Below the pieces are notes generated by a model, which searched no databases, was not told the origin of the DNA, and saw only the letters and a program-made list of their open reading frames with translations. A program made the translations under genes and the position numbers. Positions 1-5,127 of a DNA stretch of 11,233 nt are shown one piece after another. Source of the stretch: Actinomycetota bacterium (GTDB lineage: Bacteria > Actinomycetota > Humimicrobiia > Humimicrobiales > Humimicrobiaceae). Each line of letters opens with the position of its first letter. The first letter of the stretch is position 1. The DNA is taken from assembly GCA_023379515.1 (NCBI GenBank), contig JAMCQQ010000031.1, positions 1 through 11,233 on the forward strand, given 5' to 3'.

Positions 1-1
1 A

Positions 2-133
2 AGAAACGACTACTTAAAAATAATTACGGATACAGGATTTAAAGTAAAAATTTTGTCAGAAGATAAAGACATTAGCGAAAGACAATATCGAGGAATTCCT
101 CTTGAGAGTTTAAAAATCGAGGCGATAAAATAA
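2..133 (+). CDS. C-terminal fragment of a methyltransferase, probably arsenite methyltransferase (ArsM)-like
   Basis: The open frame enters from the left edge and gives 43 residues before TAA at 131-133. The peptide has a 'YLKIITDTGF' helix, a 'KVKILSED' strand and an 'ISERQYRGIPLESLKIEA' tail. This resembles the end of ArsM-type SAM-dependent methyltransferases, where a 'GF..V.ILSE' strand closes the Rossmann fold and is followed by a short substrate-domain tail. ArsM methylates arsenite using S-adenosylmethionine in the cytoplasm. The SAM-binding motifs and catalytic cysteines would lie to the left of the window, so the arsenic assignment rests on recall of the tail alone. Another class I methyltransferase is possible. 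That this is the end of a real gene is more certain than its name. Confidence 0.45.
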   Translation, partial: RNDYLKIITDTGFKVKILSEDKDISERQYRGIPLESLKIEAIK

Positions 134-311
134 ATCATTGGAATAGAATCTTTTTAAATTTAAGAAAAGAAATGATTATTTCACCTCACAATGCTACCAA
201 CATATATTTAGAGCGAATAAAAAATAAGTTCGAATCCTTTTTGACTGCCAAGAACATCAATAGTAAGAACTTTTAGAATCAGGATTAAAATTGAATATTA
301 ATTGTTTTATG

Positions 312-328
312 TGTCTTAATTTAAGACA
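312..328. promoter_or_regulatory. 17-bp palindrome, possible operator
   Basis: TGTCTTAA and TTAAGACA form perfect 8-bp arms around a single central T, 66 bp upstream of the small gene at 394. The odd-length spacing suits a dimeric DNA-binding protein better than an RNA hairpin. The rest of the gap 134-393 is AT-rich and I see no convincing gene, terminator or RNA in it. A role in controlling the small downstream gene is inference. Confidence 0.35.
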
Positions 329-393
329 AACTATGTTTTAATTTCATTTAATATTGGAGTAAAATAAAAATATATTTCAAAGAGGTGATAAGA

Positions 394-543
394 TTGGAAG
401 AAGAAGAAAAAATTATTCTTGACTCAAAAAAAATTTTAGAATTAGAAGCAATAATAATGGATAACGATAAAGATGCGGCTTTAAGGTTCCTAAAGGAATA
501 CATTTATAGACCTATTAAAAAAAGAAGAGAACATCCTTGTTAA
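394..543 (+). CDS. Small hypothetical protein, 49 aa
   Basis: A TTG start at 394 is preceded by a good Shine-Dalgarno AGAGGTGAT (381-389), which decides the start. The frame ends with TAA at 541-543. The product is highly charged: an acidic N-terminus (four Glu after the start), an amphipathic middle 'KKILELEAIIMDNDKDAALRF', and a basic tail 'KKRREHPC' ending in Cys. It looks like one or two helices, with no membrane segment or signal peptide. I do not recognise a family. It lies downstream of the methyltransferase tail and converges on the mtrA-like remnant. The strong ribosome site and a codon usage like its neighbours favour a real gene, but nothing indicates function. Confidence 0.5.
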   Translation: MEEEEKIILDSKKILELEAIIMDNDKDAALRFLKEYIYRPIKKRREHPC

Positions 544-604
544 CAGAAAATATAATAGATTTCCTATAAGCTCCAATTGTATAAATGTCTTGAAAAAAGA
601 TAAT

Positions 605-1121
605 TCAATGGTTTTTTTGCTTATATTTAGCCCTTAATTTTTCCAATAATTCCTTAGCTTTTTTTAATGCTTCTTCTTCTTTTTCATTTTCAGGTACTGA
701 CCAAGGCATAGTCACCCGCCATGTTATTTTTCCGCTTAATGGTTCTTCAGGATATGCCCCTAAATCATATAATCTATAACTCCTAAAGTCTACAGGTTCT
801 TCCTGGTAGCATGACCATACTGCATTTCTTATAATCTCAGGATCACCTTCAAACTGTAGATCTATTAAAGTAAGTTGCTTTCTAAACCTTTCAACAAATT
901 CAGCCGGTATATTATATAGAAATGGATGCGGTGATTCAGACCCGATTATTCTTTTCTTGCTATCTATGCCATTTTGCATTAGTGCTTTAAGAGCCTGTCC
1001 TGTTAAATGTCCTGCTGATTCAGGTCCACCTAAAATCAAATATCTTATATTCGAATTTGCAACAATATTGCATATTATTTTTTCAAATCCAATATTTTCA
1101 GTCTGAACTGTACCTGATAGG
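605..1121 (-). pseudogene. MtrA-like corrinoid protein, 5' end lost at the IS junction
   Basis: Read on the minus strand, the frame runs from the IS edge through 'GTVQTENIGFEKIICNIV', 'RYLILGGPESAGHLTGQA' and 'RIIGSESPHPFL' to TGA at 605-607. This matches subunit A of tetrahydromethanopterin S-methyltransferase. In archaeal MtrA the corresponding motifs are GP-KTEN-GIEK and CG-E-KGH-TGQ, where His84 is the cobalt ligand of the bound corrinoid. That His is kept here (codon 1007-1009). About 45 N-terminal residues expected from archaeal MtrA are missing, and the frame has no ATG before the IS. A TTG at 1037-1039 would start only a 144-residue fragment lacking the first motif. The tail is a charged helix ending KYKQKNH, with no hydrophobic C-terminal anchor, as expected of a soluble bacterial-type homologue. 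The gene is very likely inactive. Confidence 0.72.
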
Positions 1122-1132
1122 GGCTTGTTGCC
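1122..1132. repeat. Left terminal inverted repeat of the IS
   Basis: GGCTTGTTGCC is the exact reverse complement of 2847-2857. The first base of the transposase stop codon (TAG, 1132-1134 on the minus strand) overlaps the end of the repeat. GGGCTT (1121-1126) and AAGCCC (1134-1139) could also form a short hairpin at this end. Confidence 0.85.
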
Positions 1133-2619
1133 TAAGCCCTTTGAATTATCGGTATACCAAATTTATTCCAAAAAATATTTTGAATAAAATTAATGATAAG
1201 CAAAATAGAATTTATGCTGCAATTTAATCCTTTAACTTTAAATAATTTAACCATTTTCTTTAAATTTAGAGCTGTTGCAGTTAACAGAAACTGCATTTGG
1301 ACTTTTTCTTTGCCTCTAAATTTTGCTCTCTGCAGTCCATGATAAGCTTTGGCATTGCCTATTACACCCTCAATAACTACTCTTCTTAATTTCTGTAAGA
1401 GCCTGCCATTGTTGGAATAATACCACTCTCTTGCTTTGCTATAATAATTGCTGTCGTAATGAGTCACTTTTCTGGGATTTGTTACTTCAGTGGCCATACA
1501 TAGGTTTCTTAAGTTGCAGGATAAACAGTCTTGTTTTTTTGCTGAATAAATTATTCTGTTTAAGGTATAACTTTTGGTTTTTCTTTTAAGTATTTTTTTA
1601 TTAGGACATATATAACAGTCATTTTGTGTATCATAACTAAACTTATCTTTTGTAAAATATCCAGGCCGGTTATTTTTTACCTCAGGCAATATTACTGTTT
1701 TAATTCCCTTATTTTGCATATGAGCCAAGCATTCTTCTGATCCATATTTCGTATCAGCTGCAATCCAGGGTGGTGTACCTAAAACCTTTTCATGCATTTC
1801 TAACAGATCAGGTACTGCACCCGTGTCATGAAGAGAGCTTGGAGAAGTAGCAATTGCAGTAATAAACCCATTTGTCTCAGTTGTAATATGGGCTTTGTAT
1901 GAAAGAGCGCCACCCTGTCCGGGTCTGTAAAACATGGTTGCGTCAGGGTCAGTAGTTGAGCGTTTCTTTAAATAGCCTGCATTTCTTGCACGCCTTCGCT
2001 TACCCATTTTTCTCTTGTCAGGATTGCCGTTAAAATGAGACCCCACCTGTTGGGAAATATCCTCTTTTGGTTTTGCACCTCTTGGACTTTTTATTTTTTC
2101 CGACTGGTCAAGTTCTCTCCAGTATTCCTCAGGTGATAAGTTTACTTCAACAATGGAATCTATGCTGGCATTGGCTTTAACAATGGTGCTGTCAATAAGC
2201 AATATATCTTTGGATATAAGATTAAAGCTAATAGCAATTTTTAAAATCTCTTCAAATATTTGTAAGAAAAGTTTTTTACCAAACCTGGTTCTTGCTTTGG
2301 AAAATATAGAGTGATCAGGGATAGCTTCATCCAAATCATGGCCTATATACCAGCGATATGCTAAATTTAGATTGATTTCTTCAACCAGTTTCCTTTCTGA
2401 TCTAATATCAAATAAATATCCAATAAACAGCATCTTAATCAGTACTACTGGATCGATCGAGGGTTTTCCTGTATGGGAATAATAGCTTTTGGTTTTTTCT
2501 CTTACAAATTCAAAAGGGACAAGTTTTTCTATTCTTTTTAAAAGATGGTCCTGAGGAACCATTGATTCCAGATTGAAATCATAATAAATCCTTTGCTTAA
2601 ATTCTTTTTTGCCCTGCAA
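1132..2619 (-). CDS. IS1182-family DDE transposase
   Basis: The 495-residue protein catalyses cut-and-paste or copy transposition of its own element. The N-terminal DUF772-like domain (about 10-115) has the family signature 'YSHTGKPSIDPVVLIKML', then 'SERKLVEEI' and 'PDHSIFSKAR'. The catalytic triad is visible as D143 in LIDST, D289 in AADTKYGS and E417 in VIEGVIGNAK. A cysteine cluster (C335, C338, C365, C368, C374) just before the Glu is typical of the family and probably binds zinc. A basic stretch at 202-220 probably contacts DNA. Start: TTG at 2619 with Shine-Dalgarno AGAGGTG a few bases upstream. It overlaps the AbrB-like gene by 23 bp, suggesting translational coupling. No frameshift or missing catalytic residue, so the enzyme looks functional. 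Confidence 0.92.
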   Translation of the reverse strand: MQGKKEFKQRIYYDFNLESMVPQDHLLKRIEKLVPFEFVREKTKSYYSHTGKPSIDPVVLIKMLFIGYLFDIRSERKLVEEINLNLAYRWYIGHDLDEAIPDHSIFSKARTRFGKKLFLQIFEEILKIAISFNLISKDILLIDSTIVKANASIDSIVEVNLSPEEYWRELDQSEKIKSPRGAKPKEDISQQVGSHFNGNPDKRKMGKRRRARNAGYLKKRSTTDPDATMFYRPGQGGALSYKAHITTETNGFITAIATSPSSLHDTGAVPDLLEMHEKVLGTPPWIAADTKYGSEECLAHMQNKGIKTVILPEVKNNRPGYFTKDKFSYDTQNDCYICPNKKILKRKTKSYTLNRIIYSAKKQDCLSCNLRNLCMATEVTNPRKVTHYDSNYYSKAREWYYSNNGRLLQKLRRVVIEGVIGNAKAYHGLQRAKFRGKEKVQMQFLLTATALNLKKMVKLFKVKGLNCSINSILLIINFIQNIFWNKFGIPIIQRA

Positions 2620-2788
2620 GATTCACCTCTTTTCTTTTGAGGATCAGTGTATCTTTATCAATTATTTCCCATTCGACGACATCCCCCTTGGAAAAGTTCA
2701 TCGCCAGTGCAATTGGGCGAGGGAAATTAATGTAGTATTGATTAAAGTCTTTTCGTGTTATTTGTTGTATTTTTGCATGGTATCCCAT
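2597..2788 (-). CDS. AbrB/SpoVT-like small protein encoded by the IS
   Basis: The 63-residue product reads 'MGYHAKIQQITRK', then 'YYINFPRPIALAMNFSKGD' and 'VEWEIIDKDTLILKR'. This is the beta-hairpin pattern of swapped-hairpin AbrB/MazE-type DNA-binding proteins: strand, 'P..IA.AM...KGD.V.W', then strand ending in basic residues. Proteins of this type commonly sit directly upstream of transposase genes. The start is supported by AGGAG at 2795-2799, 6 nt before the ATG. Its last 23 bp overlap the transposase start, so the two are probably translated from one mRNA. A palindrome lies just upstream, at the predicted transcription start, so this protein may regulate its own promoter and transposition. 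Regulation is inference; the fold is moderately certain. Confidence 0.75.
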   Translation of the reverse strand: MGYHAKIQQITRKDFNQYYINFPRPIALAMNFSKGDVVEWEIIDKDTLILKRKEVNLAGQKRI

Positions 2789-2804
2789 TATTTCTCCTAT
2801 ATTA

Positions 2805-2822
2805 TATAGTTAATTAACTATA
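2805..2822. promoter_or_regulatory. 18-bp perfect palindrome, candidate operator of the IS
   Basis: TATAGTTAATTAACTATA reads the same on both strands. It falls just after the -10 box of the IS promoter and covers the predicted transcription start (about 2816), ahead of the AGGAG of the AbrB-like gene. A bound dimer here would block transcription. The AbrB-like IS protein is the obvious candidate, but binding is not shown by sequence. Confidence 0.5.
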
Positions 2823-2851
2823 ATTATACAGGATTATTGGGAGTTTGGCAA
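2823..2851 (-). promoter_or_regulatory. IS promoter, -35 box within the terminal repeat
   Basis: On the minus strand TTGCCA (2851-2846) is followed by exactly 17 bp and then TATAAT (2828-2823). This is a near-consensus sigma-70-type promoter directed at the AbrB-like gene and transposase. Five bases of the -35 box lie in the right terminal inverted repeat, so transposase bound at the end would compete with RNA polymerase. Confidence 0.7.
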
Positions 2852-2857
2852 CAAGCC
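2847..2857. repeat. Right terminal inverted repeat of the IS
   Basis: GGCAACAAGCC is the exact reverse complement of the left end (1122-1132). Read outward it interrupts the SorC-family gene after codon 154, and IS sequence supplies the last seven residues (GLLPNSQ) of the truncated frame. Confidence 0.85.
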
Positions 2858-3319
2858 ATTAAGTTGTATGATATCAACATTTATATTTTTGTTAATTTTA
2901 AAAGAATTTACACATTCATAAATAGTTGATCCCCAGGATATTCCCAACTTATCTCCATCTTTTAAAATGTTTGATAGATAATTTGCAGCAACTTCACCTA
3001 ATCTTCTCTTAATTATCTGATCACTTTCATTTTCAATTGTTGGGATTATTATTATATCTTTTAAATCTAGCTTTTCTTTTATTTCTTTTTCTTTATCAAA
3101 AAATCTATTATAAGTGCTGTTTATGCTAATAGTTATTATTCCACGCTGTTTCCCCCTTTTTAAAATTCTAGAAACAGTCGGATAGGATATTCCAAAAATA
3201 TCTGCAATTTCCTTTATACCTTTATTTTCATGATAATAAAGATAAGCTACTTTTGAAATCAATATATCGGAATAAGTATCTTCATTATTTTTTAATAAAA
3301 AGTTATTAGTGCTGTCCAT
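2858..3319 (-). pseudogene. SorC/DeoR-family transcriptional regulator, C-terminal half lost at the IS junction
   Basis: The frame begins with ATG at 3317-3319 and encodes an N-terminal helix-turn-helix (about residues 34-57: GIKEIADIFGISYPTVSRILKR), then the start of a SorC sugar-binding domain ('KRRLGEVAANYLSNIL', 'DGDKLGISWGSTIYE', 'NVDIIQLNG'). Family members have about 310-330 residues. Here native sequence stops at residue 154, and IS-derived codons add GLLPNSQ before TAA at 2834-2836. The ligand-binding and oligomerisation surfaces are largely missing. It is divergent from the sugar transport operon, the usual position for its regulator, so it was probably the local sugar-responsive control gene. 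The stub keeps the DNA-binding domain and might still bind weakly. No Shine-Dalgarno is visible before the ATG. Confidence 0.8.
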
Positions 3320-3333
3320 AATTATTAATTAGT

Positions 3334-3366
3334 ATTGAAAATATTTTCATTATTGATAATATTTTT
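3334..3366. promoter_or_regulatory. Candidate operator: palindrome plus direct repeat
   Basis: TGAAAATATTTTCA (3336-3349) is a perfect 14-bp palindrome. ATTGAAAATATTTT (3334-3347) recurs as ATTGATAATATTTT (3352-3365), one mismatch, 18 bp apart. The site starts 15 bp upstream of the regulator's start codon, in the divergent control region, where a SorC-type regulator would bind. AT-richness makes chance repeats likelier, so support is moderate. Confidence 0.4.
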
Positions 3367-3400
3367 AAATTAATTAAAATTTTAACCAGATTATAAAAAT

Positions 3401-3428
3401 TTGTCAATAACTCGAATTGCTTTATTTT
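3401..3428 (+). promoter_or_regulatory. Candidate promoter of the sugar operon
   Basis: TTGTCA (3401-3406) is followed by 16 bp and TATTTT (3423-3428), a partial match to a sigma-70-type promoter facing the transport operon. It would give an mRNA leader of about 185 nt. Other AT-rich matches exist nearby, so this is only the best of several choices. Confidence 0.3.
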
Positions 3429-3451
3429 ATTTTTATTTTATTTTTATTTTA
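3421..3451. repeat. AT-rich tandem repeat, 11-bp period
   Basis: About three copies of an 11-bp unit of the form TTTTTATTTTA lie between the candidate -10 region and the leader. The A interruptions recur at 3424/3435/3446 and 3429/3440/3451. T-tracts spaced close to one helical turn can bend DNA. Effect on expression is inference. Confidence 0.6.
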
Positions 3452-3483
3452 AATGTATCAATCCAGACGATACTAGACTGTAA

Positions 3484-3560
3484 AAAGGAGTTGAAAGATT
3501 ATAGAAGCAAAAAAGTTAAAAGGGGGGTGACAAGAAATAAATAAAATGTAAAGGAGGTGG
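3484..3560 (+). other. Leader with Shine-Dalgarno-like motifs lacking usable start codons
   Basis: Within the leader of the sugar operon are AAAGGAG (3484-3490), AAAAGGGGGGTGA (3518-3530) and AAAGGAGGTGG (3550-3560). The third is a near-perfect ribosome-binding sequence but is followed by ATT and ATA codons rather than ATG, GTG or TTG. Between the second and third is an ATG directly followed by TAA (3546-3551). The remainder of 3320-3618 holds the operator and promoter candidates and otherwise AT-rich sequence. No riboswitch or terminator was recognised. Confidence 0.45.
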
Positions 3561-3603
3561 TAATTATAATTATAAATCGTTATTTCGTTAAAAATTTTTT
3601 TTG

Positions 3604-3609
3604 AAAGGA
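3604..3609 (+). promoter_or_regulatory. Ribosome-binding site setting the start of the binding protein
   Basis: AAAGGA lies 9 nt before ATG 3619. It rules out the longer reading from TTG 3601, which would place six extra residues before a standard lipoprotein signal peptide. Confidence 0.75.
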
Positions 3610-3618
3610 ATTAATAAA

Positions 3619-4953
3619 ATGAAAAAATTTACTATTTTGTTATTAATACTGATGTTTGTAGTTTCAATGGTATTTGTTGGAGTAGGTTGTAAAACTGCAA
3701 CTACAGAAACTACAACAGCAGCAGAAACAACAGCTGCAGTGACAACCGCAGCTGAAACAACCGCAGCAGCAGAAACAACAGCAAAGAAAGGTGGGGTTGT
3801 AGTTGTAACAATATCTGAGCCATCGAATGAATATCTTGAGCCTTTTGCCAAAGAATTTACTGAGTTGACAGGAATTGAAGTAAAAATAGAAATTGTTCCA
3901 GGCTCGGGCCCTGAGAATGCAGGCAAATATGCCTCATATTGGGCAGCAGGCGCTAGCCCTTATGATGTTAGTGCTGTTTGTGATGAAGCAATTGCAGCAT
4001 TTAAAAATACTGGTTGGCTATTGCCATTAAATGATGTTTTACCAAAAGAAACATTCGATGATTTTTCGGCTACTACACAAGAAAGAATGAAATTATGGGA
4101 TACTACTAAAGATGGGAGTGTTATTAGAATACCGTATGCTACAGAACTACAATATTTCTATATTCGAAAAGATGTTTTGGATGAAAAAGGTTTGAAAGTA
4201 CCAACTACTTGGGATGAAATAGTAAGTGTTGGAAAAGAGCTTAAAAAAAGTGGTATGTATGGTACGGCAGATGCATTAATGAAACCAGGTTACCCATTTT
4301 GTTATTCTTCTTATCTTGCTACACAGGCAGGAGGTGATGTTTTTGCTTTTGATGAGGGAACCAAGACAGCATTTAAATTTATTTATGATATGATAAATAC
4401 TTATAATATATTTCCAAAAGATGCATTAAAATGGACATATTCAGAGTTAAATGCTGCCTATATGCAGGATCAAATTGCAATGATTAGACAGTGGTCCTAT
4501 GTTTATAATATTTTAAGAGATAATAAGGAGTGGTATGTAGAGGGTAAAGGAGAGATTGTTCTACCTCCAAAAGGTCCTGTAAATAATAAATCATGGTTAG
4601 GTGTATGGGGCTGGAGTATACCAAAATATGCACCCAACATGGAAAATGCCAAGACTTTTCTAGCATGGTTAACCTCAGATGATGTTCAAAGTAGAATGGC
4701 TGTAAAATATGGGTCTTTCTTAGTAGCTAGGAAATCAGTATTGGCTGCAGTTGGAGATATAGGGGTTGCACCTTATCTGAAAATGTATGATGATGCTGGT
4801 GCTATAGCTCCCAGACCATTTCACATAAAACTTGTAGAAGCGCAGAATGCAGTTGATGATACACTTACTGCTTACCTCACAGGACAAATTGGTTTGGATG
4901 AGGCAATGACTAATGGCAAAGCACTAATTGAAGCTCTCGGTCCAAGAGAATAG
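3619..4953 (+). CDS. Sugar ABC transporter substrate-binding lipoprotein (extracellular family 1)
   Basis: The 444-residue protein captures a carbohydrate outside the membrane and delivers it to the two permeases encoded downstream. Residues 1-23 are a lipoprotein signal peptide (MKKF, then a hydrophobic core ending VGVG) with Cys24 as the likely lipidated residue; the -3 position is Gly rather than the usual Leu. Residues 25-57 are a Thr/Ala/Glu-rich linker. The mature domain starts about residue 58 and has family features: 'EPFAKEFTELTGIEVKIE', 'AAGASPYDVSAVCDEAI' and 'KVPTTWDEI' (W198). Length is normal for MalE-like proteins. The start is set by AAAGGA at 3604-3609. It heads a six-gene plus-strand run and is separated from permease 1 by a MITE-like hairpin that may raise its expression relative to the membrane genes. 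Exact sugar cannot be read from sequence. Confidence 0.9.
   Translation: MKKFTILLLILMFVVSMVFVGVGCKTATTETTTAAETTAAVTTAAETTAAAETTAKKGGVVVVTISEPSNEYLEPFAKEFTELTGIEVKIEIVPGSGPENAGKYASYWAAGASPYDVSAVCDEAIAAFKNTGWLLPLNDVLPKETFDDFSATTQERMKLWDTTKDGSVIRIPYATELQYFYIRKDVLDEKGLKVPTTWDEIVSVGKELKKSGMYGTADALMKPGYPFCYSSYLATQAGGDVFAFDEGTKTAFKFIYDMINTYNIFPKDALKWTYSELNAAYMQDQIAMIRQWSYVYNILRDNKEWYVEGKGEIVLPPKGPVNNKSWLGVWGWSIPKYAPNMENAKTFLAWLTSDDVQSRMAVKYGSFLVARKSVLAAVGDIGVAPYLKMYDDAGAIAPRPFHIKLVEAQNAVDDTLTAYLTGQIGLDEAMTNGKALIEALGPRE
3706..3783 (+). repeat. Repeats encoding the Thr/Ala linker of the lipoprotein
   Basis: Imperfect units of about 15 bp encode ETTAA-like blocks (TTTAA, ETTAA, VTTAA, ETTAAA, ETTA) in residues 30-55. 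Gain or loss of whole units keeps the frame and changes the tether between the lipid anchor and the binding domain. Confidence 0.7.
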
Positions 4954-4980
4954 GGTAATTATATTTTTTCTAAAGTAATA

Positions 4981-4987
4981 TAATTTA
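4981..4987. repeat. Target-site duplication, left copy
   Basis: TAATTTA here is repeated exactly at 5104-5110, directly abutting the two ends of the 116-bp inverted-repeat element. This is the mark of transposition. Confidence 0.6.
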
Positions 4988-5103
4988 TGGGGGGGTATGC
5001 ATTTAACTCTTGTAAACACAAGATGTAGTATATGAGAGTGCATTGGTCATATTTGTGAACCACTATATGTACTGGCCACAAGAGTTAAATGCATACCCCC
5101 CCA
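4988..5103. mobile_element. MITE-like element with long terminal inverted repeats (116 bp)
   Basis: The element opens TGGGGGGGTATGCATTTAAC... and closes with the exact complement. The arms 4988-5013 and 5078-5103 match over 26 bp, or 29 bp counting the symmetrical flanking A/T bases. The exact 7-bp direct repeats TAATTTA flank it. It has no coding capacity: the 64-nt centre holds no open frame of note. It is probably a non-autonomous element mobilised by a transposase encoded elsewhere; the ends do not match those of the IS1182 element in this window. Transcribed as part of the operon, it would form a very stable stem between the binding-protein and permease genes. No T-run follows, so it is not a standard terminator, but it could protect the upstream mRNA or slow transcription. 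Confidence 0.75.
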
Positions 5104-5110
5104 TAATTTA
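5104..5110. repeat. Target-site duplication, right copy
   Basis: TAATTTA matches 4981-4987 exactly. It ends 17 bp before the permease start codon, so the insertion sits at the edge of the translation initiation region. Confidence 0.6.
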
Positions 5111-5127
5111 ATTAATGGATAATTAGA

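Larger units (their letters stand above)
1122..2857 (-). mobile_element. IS1182-family insertion sequence, apparently complete (1,736 bp)
   Basis: The element is bounded by perfect 11-bp inverted repeats, GGCTTGTTGCC at the left and its complement at the right. The match extends to 15 of 18 positions when read inward. Inside are an intact DDE transposase, an upstream AbrB-like small gene and a promoter, all oriented right to left. The length fits the IS1182 family. Just outside the ends, ...GATAGG on the left and ATTAAG on the right show no target duplication. The left flank encodes MtrA and the right flank a SorC regulator, so the flanks do not join into one gene. The element therefore marks a rearrangement junction: recombination between two copies, an adjacent deletion, or less likely an assembly join at a repeat. 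Confidence 0.85.

Noticed and set aside
172..276. 34-codon open frame starting ATG at 172, with the frame open upstream to about 106
   Set aside because: No ribosome-binding site, no recognisable family, and AT-rich sequence gives such frames by chance. It could be a gene relic, but I cannot support it.
1121..1139. GGGCTT/AAGCCC hairpin considered as a terminator of the transposase gene
   Set aside because: Only 6 bp, with no T-run downstream on the minus strand. It is better seen as part of the IS terminal sequence.
2609..2809. 66-codon plus-strand frame opposite the AbrB-like gene
   Set aside because: The minus-strand frame has the Shine-Dalgarno, promoter and family motifs. The plus frame has none.
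3455..3473. GTATC...GATAC inverted repeat considered as an operator
   Set aside because: Five-base arms nine bases apart are expected by chance in a region of this size.
3588..3926. 112-codon minus-strand frame rich in Ala and Val
   Set aside because: It is the antisense reading of the Thr/Ala linker repeats and the start of the binding protein. The repeats merely lack stops on this strand.
4981..5110. Hairpin considered as a rho-independent terminator
   Set aside because: No T-run follows the stem on either strand, and the 64-nt loop and flanking TAATTTA duplication fit a transposable element better.
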